Part shown: positions 9,817 to 23,939 of the stretch, piece by piece
Layout: the number at the start of each line of letters is the position of its first letter
Numbering within the stretch: position 1 is the first letter of the stretch
Assembly (NCBI GenBank): GCA_961205875.1
Contig: OY540817.1
Span: 19,503,001-19,567,000 of the forward strand
Direction of reading: 5' to 3'
Length of the DNA stretch: 64,000 nucleotides
Source: Sialis fuliginosa
Lineage: Eukaryota > Arthropoda > Insecta > Megaloptera > Sialidae
The notes under the pieces: generated by a model
The model's database searches: none
What the model was told of the DNA's origin: nothing
The model's input: only the letters and a program-made list of their open reading frames with translations
Position numbers and translations under genes: made by a program

Positions 9817-12690
9817 TTTTGATTTTTTTTTATTTATATTGGCACGTAAAATTTTTTTTATACTTAGAATTTTAAGGAAGAAAAGGAAAATAAATATTAA
9901 ATTAAAATAATAAACTGAAATTTTGACATTTAAAATAAAGTAACAGTTTTTTGTTTATTTTTTAATGGATAGATACAATTTTTCAATAAAAAATTCATAA
10001 CTGTAAGGATAAAAATTCATAAAAAATAAAACACATTTTTTATAATATATACATATATTGAAATAAAATAACCAAAACATTTTCTTTATAATTTAGTACG
10101 TAATATTACATGATAAATACTTTACTTTTCAGTGATGAGTTCTCTTACCGTCTAAAATCATTTGTAGAAACGATAAAAATAACATTACATTTTTTTTTAA
10201 ATATAAACTATGTAAGTGCAACAAAAATTATTGAGCACCATGATTACAAATACTGTTTAAAAAGTAAAAATGAATATAATAGTTATTTAGTAATACACAA
10301 AACTGAATATTTAGTATTGTTTTGATTTACAAAAATTGTTATTGTTTCTACAAATTTAAAATATATCATGATAGTACTTCCATCTGAACGAAGTCAATAT
10401 CACAATAATGATAAGGACTCTATCACAGCCAATTGTAGCGTTGTGTGTAACACAATAATAAACCTACAGCAACGGGAGCCACAGTATTTTCATGAGTCTG
10501 GGTTTTCAAGTTTAAGATAACGTATTGTAGTGTATCTTCAAACATAGATAGTCTAATATGATCTGTTATAATAGCGATTATTTAATTAAAATATATAACC
10601 ACTTCTTGTAGAAATATGAAATAGTCCATTATTAACACCGTTGCTGCCGATTTGCCAAATAAAAGAAACTAATAATAGAATTACTTACATATAGTTACCT
10701 ACTATAGCATTAATGATTATTACACATTATAATAAAACGCTTTATAATCTTATCAGTGGAAGTAGAAACTATCATATTTGATTTTTTTGGTTTTATATTT
10801 ATAATTATATATACACCAATAATAATAACAATGATGGCACACTGATGAAATATTCGGTTTCTAGATCGGAATACAAGAGGTTTGAAAATCTACATTACGC
10901 AAAAAAGACTGATAGTTTCAATATATAACATTGTATCTTTTTTTGATCAAATTTTTCCAACTCAATACATTTTCACGGTTTTAACTTTCGAAGTTGACAC
11001 GACGGCGTTCCAGCGCTGTCTTATTTGCCAAACACATATTTTGATTTTTTTGTTTTCTCAAAAATACTAAAATTAGCAAATTTGTAGCCATACTTTATTA
11101 AAATTTCAATTAAAAGAAGTTAAACTTTTTCTAAAATAAATTATTTAACATGTATTTTTTAAGAACTCCCCCCCCCCCCCCAGATAAAAAGTCTAGCTAT
11201 AAGATCATATTAATGCCCATTAATAAACAATGTTTCAACTTCAAACACAAAAAAGTATTCTTAAGAGAATAAAATAGAATTTATACTGTTAAAGTATTTT
11301 CAAACATCCTGTATATGTGGGAATACTTTAATCACAATTATATTGGATAAATTCAACAGAAACTTACTTATACAATATCGTTAAATTTCATCAGTATATA
11401 GTATTGATAAAATTTACTTTCCTTGCTTCTTTTCCATGTCTTCAATAATATAAAAAAATGTTAATATCCGGTACAAATTTAAAATATTATTTTATAATTT
11501 TGAATAAGATTTTCCCCTGCTCTACATGTTAAAAAAATTTCTTTCTAAGAAATAATAAAAAATAAGCTTGCGCCTTCTAAATAAAAAAACATATTACCAT
11601 TAAACCGAAAATCATACAAAATTTAAATGCTGATATGATTATTTAATTGAAATGGTTAATGAAAACCAAACAAATTAAAAAGTAACTAATAACTGTTTTT
11701 TCTTTAAATACATTCTAAAAAAATTATCATTATTTATTTCTCATTCTATTTTATATTTTAATTAAATGATATTTCTCAAACATATTTTTAAGTCAATATT
11801 TTGAGTTTTATAATTATTATGGTTATGCAGATGCCCGATATTATCAACTAATTTAATGCTCCTTTAAAGTTGATTTCATGTATTACTATCGCGATTGGAC
11901 AATATTAAGACAAACATCATCAGTTATCTTTTTCTAGGGAGGAGCTTATATAGTTACATTATTTTAAATAAAAACACAAATATACGTCCATCTCATTAAT
12001 TAATATTATATCAAGTTTAACGTATTTGAATACTAAAATTCGGAATATCAAATATTTATTTTTATTATTACATAATTTAATTGCACAAAATATATGAGTA
12101 CTATAAACAAAGAGTACTTCTTTAACTAGCAAATGAGTTTCAAAATATCTGTCTTTGTTTGGTACATGGAGAAATGATTTAAATATTATAATAATCAAAT
12201 GGGAGGAGCCTACTAAGTTTGTGATAGATGAATTTGAATGAAAACTGGTCGACCACTTCTGCATTTCACTGTATATAGATAATACGATAAGTTAAAGGAA
12301 TATTTAGTTAAATTTGGTAATACCGGGCATTAGTAAAAGTATTCTTTTTAATTAAATCAATTTGAATGTGTTCTTTCTAGTAGAAACTCCACAAGATTGT
12401 GTGCTGTAGAATTGTAAATTCATGTGAAATAAATCAACAGCATATTTTAACGATACAACAACCTGAATAATACAACTCGGAAAATTGACGTGCAAATAAA
12501 TTATTTGGTGATTTATATATTTCACTAAAATTTGTCGAAACTATAATAATTATTTGTCAGGACAGTAACATATGTTGATTTCTATTTATATATTTTCAAG
12601 ACTTAATTAATGTTTTTTGGAGAAATTAAAAAATATTCGAAATATAGTGTATTAAAATTAAATATAATTCGAGTTTTATTTTACCATAGA
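9817..12690. other. AT-rich upstream region of gene 1
   Basis: No exon or transposon could be supported here. The promoter of gene 1 should lie at the low-coordinate side (9817-10100), but no clear TATA or initiator arrangement stands out. A 14-base C run is at 11168-11181. ORFs here are AT-rich low-complexity frames. Confidence 0.4.
11168..11181. repeat. Poly-C tract, 14 bases
   Basis: Uninterrupted run of 14 C in an AT-rich intergenic region. It is prone to length error in assembly. Confidence 0.9.
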
Positions 12691-12692
12691 TA

Positions 12693-12829
12693 CAGTCACA
12701 CCTCGTGTTACGACTCTATACATTTATGTAATTTTTGTGGTGCTTGTTTATGCCTCATTAGCGGCATAAATCTACTCCCTGATCGCTATAAAATAATACT
12801 TGACTAGCGGACGTAATTTTGTATGACTG
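12693..12829. mobile_element. Small pogo/Tigger-like MITE
   Basis: Starts CAGTCACACCTCGTGTTACG after TA and ends ..TGTATGACTG before TA, giving short inverted termini related to the element at 7675-7848. About 137 bp, non-coding. Confidence 0.5.
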
Positions 12830-14087
12830 TATATTAAATATTTTCAAATAATTTTTGTGAAGAATATTATATATTAATATATGATATTATTTAGAAATGA
12901 GCGTAGATGTTAGATTAAGTTTATCTTTCATGGGATCTGTTAATCCCTTCAATATGTATTGTTAACTATATGTCAATTGTAATCATCAGTTTAAAAACCA
13001 TTGATATGTGTACATATAAATACAAATTTAAAATTTTTTCATATCAAATTAATTTTTTTTTAAATCATTTATAATACTATTTATATTATTATCTATGATT
13101 ATCACAATTGATTTCTCATTTTTATAAAAATATAATAATGAGATATTCGATAATCCTACAAGAATTCAACAACTATTCTTCAATCTTCATAGTTTAATAA
13201 TATATTTATTTTATCATAAAAATAATGAGCAAGAAATTGTTTTGAAAAACTGAGTAAAAAAATACATACATTATATTTTTTACAACAAAATTTCATAGAG
13301 TAAAATAATTTTTATTTTATTTTTTCTCTAATTATTTACGCACATGTGATGTTGAACTTTATTTTCATAATTTTGAATACGACTTGCCATTAAAAATCAT
13401 ATCTAATTGTATAAAAAAAAATGAAAAGCGTAGAGATCTGTACACTTTAGCTACATTTATATGATAATAATTGATATAATGTACTCTCTTCGTTAATTGC
13501 AACCAGCTAAAAGTTTATTAAAACCCACTAATGATTTGTGACCTAAAGTTTGAACAATATTGCATTAAAGAATTAATTTTTCTTATAATTTAACCCTTTC
13601 AGTACAGAAGTTGCCAATTAAGTATTCATATTTATTTATGTATATAAGAAACATTAGTAAGTTAATCTTTTATTTGTTTATTATGTTGATAATTATATGT
13701 ACGATATTATAAAGAAATTGTTCAGCAAGTGTGTTATGTTGTCTATGGATTTTAACAAAGGTAGTTTCAAAACTTGAACATGAATTTTATATGAATGGGT
13801 AGAGGGAGGGGAAGGTAAAACCCATGTCTCTCATTAAAATACTAAAAATAACTTGTAAAGAGCTTTTGATTCAATAAGGACAAACTTTCAAATCGAAATG
13901 TTTGTGTACCGAAAGGGTTAAGAAGTTGGACCATTAAAAAAAAAAACAATACGATTAAAAAATACATCTACATATATTATGTTCTGTGTTTAAATATACA
14001 TCTATACACTATTATATACAAACATTTATGTACACTTTTTGAAAAACAATTTAAAAAAAAAGAAAGTAAGAATATCAAATTTATGTA
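12830..14087. other. AT-rich intergenic DNA
   Basis: No supportable gene or repeat; low-complexity AT-rich sequence. Confidence 0.4.
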
Positions 14088-14715
14088 CAGGGTGGTTCAG
14101 TTTGAGATACATATATTTTAGCAGCTGATTCCTTGGGTCATTATGAGTAAAAAATTGTACAGGAATGTGGGGTCTATCTTCAACACTCTCTGAGTTACAG
14201 GATGTTTAAAAAGGTCCTTCAGTGTGGTACTTACAAAGATTATCTTGGGGATAAATTTAGATAAATTTATAACTGGAAAACTGTAAAACCCAGGTCCAAA
14301 CTTTATATGGTGAATTTGTAGGTAACATTATGATGCATCAAAATAATGATAAAAAATATCACATATTGTAGGTACTTTTGGAGAAAAATGTCATTTTCAT
14401 AAAAATTTTCAAAAAAATAAATATATTTTTTGACTTTGATGAGCAATAACTCTGAACTGAAAACATGGCTAGCAATAACTGAAAAATACGTTAGTTAATT
14501 ACCTATGGAACTGACTCATTGTGGTTGCTCTAGTTACATTACTTTGAAAGTTATGAGATAATCTTTGTTTGTAAGTACTACTCTGAAAGAACTTTTTAAA
14601 CACCTGTAACTCAGAGGGTGTTCAAGATAGACCCCCCTTTTTGTATAATTTTTTACTCACAATGAGCCAAAGAATCAGCTCTTAAAAAATCTGTATCCCA
14701 AACCAGACCACCCTG
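14088..14715. mobile_element. 628-bp palindromic MITE with TA duplication
   Basis: Ends CAGGGTGGTTCAG and its inverse ..AGACCACCCTG, flanked by TA (14086-14087, 14716-14717). Almost the whole length is an imperfect inverted repeat (for example AGCAGCTGATTCCTTGG against CCAAAGAATCAGCT). No ORF. The structure is a Tc1/mariner-type foldback MITE. Confidence 0.8.
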
Positions 14716-15028
14716 TATATACAGCCTAGTAAATTCTACGAAATATCAAAATTTGCACAGATCTCTTATATTTGAAGAAGAAAAAAATATGATCTGAAAA
14801 GATATGTAAAATGTTAACGTATTGCATGCTGGGAGAAAATTTTAAATGATTAGAATTTAAAGCTGCATTTATACAGTTCATTTTAGTTGATTTAATTATA
14901 ATTACGTAAATATTAAATCATCAGAAGTTCACTTTTAATGATACTATGGATTTAAAAACGCATTCAATTTGCTTGATTTGGTTGATCGACTAAAATGAAC
15001 CGTGTAAATGTGGCTTTATACCAAGCTA

Positions 15029-15426
15029 TATAAAGATAAGGTAGTCTCAATAGCTCCTTGACCAATCAGTGTTTGCGCGGGAATTACGTCACTTAAATGT
15101 TATAAATGTATAATTAGTAGATTTTTTGAAACACAATATTTCCTTTATCAACAAAAATTGGTATAGAGATAGTTTGATATCTACAATTTAAGAAACTGAT
15201 GAGTGTAGTTGACCAAGGGGTGCAAAGGTAATTTTGCAGGGTGGTTTTACGCGAATAACTTTAAAATGACAACTCCACTGTACCAATTTTCGTTCATAAA
15301 AGAATTATTGCGTTAGAAAAATCTATTTTTTCTGTACTAATTATACATTTCTAACATTTGGGTGACGTAATTCCCGCGCAAACGCTGATTGGTCAATGAG
15401 CTATTGAGACTAACTTGTCTTTATAC
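15029..15426. mobile_element. About 400-bp palindromic element
   Basis: Inverted arms begin TATAAAGATAAG..TAGTCTCAATAGCTCC and end ..GAGCTATTGAGACTAACTTG. They include a CpG-containing core (GCGCGGGAATTACGTCA) present in both arms. The palindrome continues through most of the interior. Non-coding foldback element, probably TA-duplicating. Confidence 0.75.
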
Positions 15427-16364
15427 AATAAATTTTCACAGGCAATATGTTAAGTTGATTTAATGAAAATATCGATTTCCTTTTTACTCTTATAATTATA
15501 TAAAATTGTATATTTATATATTATATAAACAAAATAAACAACTTTTTTTGTTTTGTCTTTTTCCACACTTTTCAAAAACAATCGATATATATGTTTTTAT
15601 ATATATTTAACAAAAAATATCAACAAGTAATTTGTATTAACAAAGGATATTAAAAACAATAACTAGCACATGTTCAACCAAATGATTTCACCTAAATTGG
15701 ATAATTTGACTTACTTTTTTAAAAGGAAAGAATACACATCTGTAAAATACAGAAAGCACCAAAAGAAACGTCGACTTATGAGAAAAATTATTATAATTTT
15801 AAAACTTCAGATGATTTGATATTCCAAGTTCAGGGGGGTTGATGGTTTCGTCTAAAAATTAAACTTTTATTAAAATAAATAAATAATCAAACTTTTTTAA
15901 ATGTCATTTCGTCACAAATTACAAAAAAGTCTTGAAAATATATAAATTATGTCTTTTTTTAATAGTACCTACTTTTTATATTAAGTAATACCTAATATAG
16001 ATCTACAGTTTTTTAACCCTTTTGTTTAATTAATTGTTTGCTATTCCTTTCTATATTAAAATATATATAATTATCTCAGTAAGGCTACCAATATCTCTCT
16101 AATTCAACATTCTCATTTAAGAGAGATGCGCACCACTGTTCTAATATTTAAAGTAAAGTCGGTATATATGGAACATCATTCTTATTTTATATATACCAAC
16201 TTTACTCTATACATATTTTACCTCTAGCAAAAATAAAAAAAATATCTGCTCTTTATAAATCTGATAATCAACAAAAAAAAATCTATTAAAAAAATATCAA
16301 CAATCTTACCGTATTAAAAACAAGAAGTCTATAAATTTCAAAGTATCTCGAAGACAACACACTA
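15427..16364. other. 3' flank of mitoferrin gene
   Basis: AT-rich, no gene. It should contain the mitoferrin 3' untranslated region, but no single poly(A) signal can be preferred. Confidence 0.4.
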
Positions 16365-18859
16365 CTAAGTATACTTGATATCAAGCAATGTATTTCCTTT
16401 ACGTATCGGACTTGTATCGTTCGTGTGTACTGTGTTAAACGAGACTGTTCCGTATAAACCAGCTCCGGACATAGATGGCAGCTCCCGCGGCTTAAGCATT
16501 AAGGTCTCGCCCGTTTCCTGCGTCCTCGCTAACATCTTGATAGCCGCAGATTGCGGCACGTTCGTTAAAGCTTCTGTGTGTGTGGTACGCTCTTCAAGCC
16601 GTGACTGTCCAAGTGCATATTTAAAGAATTCGTATGTTGACCAACAAATAGCTGTAGCCGGCATTTGGTAGAGAACTCGTGCCTGCATTCCCTTGAAGAA
16701 TCCTGTCGGCCCGCCTAGACGGTACACTAGTTTTATTGCTTCGCTTAAACCCTGTACTTTGGTATTAGCTTGCTGTGTGTTCAGGAGGGTCTTACAAACG
16801 TCTAGAGGTGTTGTGAAAGCTGCTGCGACGGCCCCAGCTATTGCCCCACTTACTACATGAGCAGAAGGATTGTAATTTCTTTCCTGTAAATTGACATGGC
16901 TTAAAATAGAAATATAGGGAAACAAATGTATATTAGTCTAGTGTCTATAAAATATAATATATACTAAAAATAACTGTTTGAATAATTAATCAAGTACTCA
17001 CTTTATTTGTTACATTCTGCATCAGTTCGTAGGTAATAAAATGTATTGACTGGAAAGGCACGTTCATCGTCAACTGTGTGGTGTACGATCTGTAGAATGC
17101 TTTGAAACCTTCTCCCGAGTATATTTTACTGATACACTCCATCACAGACTTGTAAGGTGAGTTGTACATTTGTAATCGCTGTTTTACAACTGAAAATTAC
17201 ATGATTTAATGTTATTTGCATCCAAATGGTTCAATTCAAAGAAAAATCATTAAGTATTAAATTATACAGATGGTTGAAAAGTCTTTACACAAAAGTGGAA
17301 AAAGTTCTAGTTATATTTATTTATTTTAAATGTTTTATCACTATCTTATCATTATTTAATTTAAGGTAAATATGTTTAAGAAAATATAGTAAATAAATAT
17401 ACACAAGTTTGTTTGTTTTATTTTGCTTAAAGACTTGTTAATCATTCAGAGATAAATTCACGATGAAATAATTTGGAATGCTAAAACAATAAACAATAAT
17501 ATATTTTTAAAATTCTACAATGATTTTTGTTTATAAATTTTAAAACAGAATGTTTTTTCAACATATCCATTTATAATACTTAAAAAAATGTATTTCAATT
17601 GTTATAGTAAAAATATTTTCAATAGCTAATTAAAAGACAATGCAGAAAAGCTGTTTTTAAAATTTTCTCAAAACAAACATACATTTAATATAAACAATTC
17701 CTAAAATAAGTAAAAATTATATAACACAACTAAATTTTGGGAAAATCAATCCAGGGCAATATAAAGGTTTGACACAGCTAAATAATATTATGATTTAAAA
17801 GTAATATTCGGAGTTTAGAAGCAAAACATTTTCTGAGGAAATTTTTTTTTATCTGTTAACAACAATATTTTATTTTATATTTATTATTGTAAACATATTT
17901 GAGATCACACTTTCATTTAGGATATTGTTATCTTAGTTACTGCATTTTAAACATATTTTTACAACATAAAACATGAATAATAAAGTAATTTTAATTTTAA
18001 CACTCACCTTCAGCAGGATTCATAACACCGTCGTGAAGAAGTGTCGCGATACAGCCCGCACCACCTAAACATGAGATAAAATTACAAAACTGCACTTTTT
18101 TCTAACATATATTATATATTGCTTACCATACACTAACGTATGATATCTACTACTGGTTGAACGCTGGACCATCCAGTTCTTAAGATATTCATATGAACTG
18201 AAGTAAAGAGCATGCGCCGGGCCAGCCCCTGCTACAACAGCACTCATCCCTCGTATAGGTCTCATTATTCCTTCTGTTCGTACCATCCGCAGAAACGTTT
18301 CTCCGATAGTATTTTGGTTCATAGGTGCTGTCAGTGACTGCATTCGGGTCTAGTAAATATAATTATATTATTTGGCGAGAAGTAGTTTTTTTTTTAATAG
18401 GAGTCAAATTGAGAAATCTAATTGGTATTAAATGATATCAAGGACTTCCAAGTAAAATTAAGTCGTGCATTCTGAAAAAATGGATGTATTTAGAGAAAGT
18501 GACAGCTGGAAATTTAAATAACCAACAAATTAATAAATGTTTTTCTTAATTGTCAGTACACAATTGTGGAATGTCTTGAGTTAATGCGTATTTCTAAATG
18601 TTTGGACGCATATACATATATCTATGGTGTACCCTACTGCCTTCATATTGAACATAACCTAAAATGATGAACTATAATTCGCCATAATTCTGTAATGGCT
18701 CTTTGAATTGCAAAAATTCTAGTAATTATATTACTTATATACCTTGACCGAGTCCAAAGGATACATAACGCAATGTTCCATGATCCCGGCAATTGCCCCA
18801 GCAGTCATATGGGTAGAAACATTACTGGTTGGAAGTGTTTCATAATCTTCAAAGTTCAT
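16365..18859 (-). CDS. mfrn: Mitoferrin, mitochondrial iron importer (SLC25 family)
   Basis: Five exons: 18743-18859, 18127-18349, 18008-18064, 17002-17189, 16365-16883. They sum to 1,104 nt, giving 367 aa with all phases continuous. It is a six-helix, three-repeat inner-membrane carrier that brings iron into the matrix for heme and iron-sulfur cluster synthesis. The PxDxxK-type signatures of the three repeats are PLDSVK (aa 34-39), PAEVVK (130-135) and PLDVCK (221-226). The motifs [20 protein letters not shown] and [13 protein letters not shown] are characteristic of mitoferrin rather than other SLC25 members. The start ATG at 18857-18859 gives the short N-terminus [10 protein letters not shown] typical of insect members. 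The last exon extends about 70 residues past the final helix, a polar tail ending LLDIKYT. It appears intact and functional. Confidence 0.95.
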
Positions 18860-21800
18860 AATAAAAATTGATGTCGGATGTCTCTCCTCACAAAACAGTA
18901 AATGAAAATGATTTCGCCAGGGACGATCAAATTAAATTTTCAAAAGTATTCCCAAAATCTTTGAATGTATTTAGGCCAGTTCACAAAATCCCAACATACT
19001 CTCCAAGGGAATAAAACAGTCTGGCGAAAATCAAACGGCGCATGATATTATAAACGAAAATAGTGGGGGAAATGGGAAGTACAGTTTTTTATATTAATTA
19101 TACTATAAATCTAAATAAAATGTATTTTGTATTATAATTAATATTATGATAGAAATAGAATACACGTTATCAATTGTTTGAATAAAATACAAAAATATTT
19201 ATTACAAAAAAAAACTAATATGATCGGAAATGGTGGGGGAAATGCGGTTTTATCGTTTTTTATTATTATAAATATTACTATTAATTTAAAACCCGATATT
19301 TCTGTATCAATTTATTACAAGGTGTCATTAAATTTTATGTATTTTATAATTATATAAAAAAGCCTAATAGGGGGGCTTGTTAACTTACATAAAAATTTTA
19401 ATATAAATTATAAAACTGTACATATTAACAACGCATCAAAAAATATATATATATTTAATAATTTTCAATAAATTGAAATCAAAAAAATAAATAAAAATAT
19501 TTTCCTAATGGAACAATTATTCTATTACAGATTTAAAATTAATTTACTACAATAAATATACTTAATATTTTTCGTATAGAAAAAACGCAGTTACGAACGA
19601 ATGTACGAGCTTTATGTATTCATAATATAAACAATTTTTGTAAATATTCATACCTATCCAGGTATTATATCGTTTCTACAATACACAAACAATTTTAGAA
19701 TAATACCTATATTGATTTTTTATCGACGCGAACTATAAACGAGTATTTTAAGCAAAATATTAATAGCATTTCCCAATAATAACAATATTTAAACAATTAT
19801 TCTTTAATTGTACAAATGATGAACCACGTTTCTGAATTATACTTGTGTAAATAATACGAAGAGATACTTAAAGATATATAGAGAAAAAAAACGGTTGTTT
19901 GGAAAATGATTGAAAATAAATTATGATAAACAGTTTTATTATCAATGATAAATATTAATAAGTTCACTATAAAATATGTATAAGTGCTATACATGCATAT
20001 AACCTGGAATATTAAATAATTATGAAAACATCTAGAATGCATCATATTCTTTATTACTAGCCAAGATTTATTTTTATTTTTAGGATTACTTAAAATAAAT
20101 AATAGCGAAGAGATATTAAAAAAATCCCGATTTTTTTTCATTATCGCGTTATAAAAAATATAACGTCAAATAATGCAATATATTTTAATGTCATTCAAGT
20201 ACATCTTTATTGATTTAATGGCGGTTATAATTTATAAATTGATAAATATGGTAATAATATACTGTATCTGGTATCTCTATTAAAATTTCAATATCTATTT
20301 GATGACGATGTACAAACAAAAAATTTTCATTTCTTTGATAAATACTTTAAGCTTATTAGCATTCGATAACTAGCAAAATTTGCATATATTTCTTGAGCAT
20401 CTAGTTTTGATAATGTAATATCTACTTTATTACATTTTAAAATTAATTTAACGCCGAAAAAGGATGAATGATCTGTCATAAAATTTGACGCGATATAAAT
20501 AAAGATGTCGGCATAACCTGAATTATTTATAATACAACTTTTTCAATTGGTTTACCTTTTTTGTTTTTAAAATATTCTTGGTATATTTTATTTATGTACT
20601 GTATGAAGTTAATTTAATTAATCATTCAAAATAGGTACATTTATGTTAATATCATTATTCTATAGTTGACCTTGAATCAATTGAAGGGAAGGGGGAGGGC
20701 CTTAACTTCTGCATAATATACAAATGACGTTTTTGAATAAAATAACATAAAATATGAAATATTAATGAGTTGGAAACATAACCTGTAAAAAAAATCAGGA
20801 TAGGGTTTCATAAAAAAAAAACATTTTTTTTCATAAACAATCATGTTTTTTTCAAAATTTACACAATATAGCTCTTACATGATACATATTTTTTGCTTAG
20901 TAATAAATTAGAATTTGAAACATTAAATATAAAAAAAATTAATTTCAACTTACTTGAAGAATATTTTTAATTTTATTTCAAAATGCAAAAGGTTCTTGAA
21001 AAAAATATTACATTCTTTGGTTTAAAGTATTTTTTTTTAAATAATTTAAATAATTTTTTATTTTTATTTGCAACAGCTTTCTATAATATAAATGCTCATT
21101 TTTATGTGTAACGTAATGACAATATAAATTCACAGAAACAATCTAAAGTCAAGATAACGTATGCGTACTTGAAACTTTTATCAATGTTATTATTTTTTTC
21201 AACTTTCGATTACTTCTGCAATTAATTATACATTACAAAATTACAAGTGTAGTATTTTGCTATTGATTTTGCTGTAACGTATGCTTTATCAAATAAAATA
21301 AAAACGTAACTTTTTTTTGACTAGCTCAAAAAGCAATTATTTTTATGAAACATGAAATGAATTTCAATTCAATATCAAGTGCTTAATTTAAGAAAATATA
21401 TTATTTTGTAAAAATATTCAAGCTCTACTATCATATATTTTAACAGAGAAATCTGGACAAATATCCTTTATAATCATAATAATAATAATAATAAATAACA
21501 CTATCAGAATTTTAATTTGGAATAAACTTTACTTGTGCCATATTTATTATTCTATGCTTTACCTTATTGCAAAAACAAACAATTACAATGCATTTAGTTA
21601 TCTTAAACCTGAATATAGCAAGTTAATTTGCTGTCTCACTTTTATTTAATTAAATAATGACAGAAAAATAACTGTTACTATGTTCAAGCTGGAGATAACT
21701 GCAAATGTTTGGTAACTATCTTTTGTGAAACTGGTTGTATATATTTCACTGCTTTAATATTCAAAAGATGGCAGTAAATACAATAAAGTTTAGTTTTTTT

Positions 21801-23939
21801 TTTTTAATTATTGCCAATTTTTTAAATATAATTATTATTCATTATAATGCTATAAAAATATTTGAACAGATATCTTATCAATTAATTATAAAATTACAGC
21901 TGCTTTTTCACCAACTCTACAAATCTAAAGATATATCAAATATTTTATAATAGAAATATCAAAGCTAAAATATCATAATTCTTATATTATAATCATCTTC
22001 ACTTTTTATTTAAAAAATTAACTAACATTCTTTTGGTAAATTTGTTTCATTGTATTTTAAATAGGAAATTACAAAGAATGTTAGTTTTTTGTGTTCGGTA
22101 AACTTGAAAAATAATTACTATAGAAACTCGATATCTTTTAATTACCGATCGCTAAAAAAAAGCTAAGAACATAATTTTTATAGCGATATAGAGTTTCTTT
22201 GATAACATATGGTTTTAAAAATATATTACGATCATCAATTTATCTGAAACTAAATAGATATTATTATATTACAATATTTAGGTCGATAAATTGACAGAAC
22301 TAAACTTTTTATATGATAGCAATTTAGTTGATTGATTTTATTTTTATACTGTTTCTTTAATTATCTCATTTTTTGATATTATTTATTCTATATACATTTT
22401 TATATTTCAGATAAGTTTAATTCTATCAAATTTCTTTCAAAATGTTTTAGGGAAAGAAAAACAATTTGAGATCTGGCTACAAAATTATATAAAAATTATT
22501 CAACACAATTGGTAAAAGAAATTCCTTTTTAAGTTCAAAACAAACCACTATAAATTATGAAGTAATAAATGCATATATAAAAGAAAAAAAAACACGTAAT
22601 ATTTAATAAAAAAAATTACCCACAAAAATGCGTTAATTAAATAAGTTTAGAAAAACTACAAATAAATTAGTTTTTAAGTTACAATAAGTAGATTTACAAA
22701 GGATATTATTTTATTGCACCATTTTCTCAAAATAATCAAACAGTAGTATAAAATATAAACGTGACGTAAAATAATCAATTTTGATTCAAAAAAATACAAA
22801 AAGATTAAAATATATTGTGATGAAAATACGGTTAGTAAATGGAAGAAGAAAAAGAAGAAGAGTCAAATCAATGCTAAAATAATACAGTTTAAAACACTAA
22901 AAAAAAAAAAAAAACGAAAGTCATTTTTTAAACTTGTTTCAAGTTCAGTCACTTATTTTATTTTACTGTCTATTTACAGTTAAAAATAAGTTATTAAATC
23001 AACTAATAATTTTTACAATGTGTATTTTTTTTATGTATTATATGAATTTTCTACATTTCTACACGAAATTTTTTTTTAATATTATTAAAAATTTCGTTTA
23101 TTTTAAATCCCCGCACACATTCACCCATGAAATAGTTGAAGAAATAACTTATTAAATGTGTAATAAATTGTATTAAATTAGACACACCTAAAAAAACAGA
23201 AAAGTTATTTTTAAATGTGATGTAAATTTATATAAATGATTTATACAATTTGTAACCGTTGGTCCAATATTATAAAATAAATCATATAAACTCTAAATAA
23301 AACCTATTACTACTTAAATAATAATATGGTAATTCCTCTCACATGTTGGTACCAATTTATAAAAACAGAATGAATAAATAAACTACATACACTACACTTT
23401 TATATAGTTAAATTTTAAAATATATATTTGTTAGGTTATGTATTCAAACAATGCTATTTATAGGTTATGTTTCATTATATAACAAATTTTTATACTTAAT
23501 TAAATTAATAAATAGCAATGTTTATATTATATCCTTAAAATAAATTGGTAAATATTTTATACACTTACGAAATAGTAATCACAGTAGAAATGTGAAAGTA
23601 GTTTTTAAATAGAAAATAACTGTCAAAAAACATTATACATCGATGTGGGGGGAAATATTCGGTCAATATTTGTCTCTGAAGGGGATATTTGTAGTTCTTT
23701 TGAAACTAATGTTTTTAGTTTGAATAGTAGGAAAGACATATATAGGTTTTACAAGTCTACTGTATAAAAAAACATATCAAATACTAAATAAAAAATACAA
23801 GCTATAAATGTTTTGTTATCGATATCAACATGTGCGAGAGAGACAACAACATAATAGTAACTGAAATGACTAAAAAGTGAGTTATAACAAAGTTTATGTG
23901 TGGGTATGATGAACATGGGTGCGGTGTCGAGCGGGGGCC
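18860..23939. other. AT-rich intergenic DNA between mitoferrin and Unc-115
   Basis: About 5 kb of low-complexity AT-rich sequence. A short TAA microsatellite is near 21475-21495. A weak inverted repeat at about 22118-22206 pairs ATAGAAACTCGATAT with ATATAGAGTTTCTTT and may be a tiny MITE. ORFs are A/T-rich and look random. The mitoferrin promoter should be just above 18860, but no motif can be supported. Confidence 0.4.

Noticed and set aside
16375-16671. 98-codon plus-strand ORF
   Set aside because: Antisense to the last mitoferrin exon; no independent evidence.
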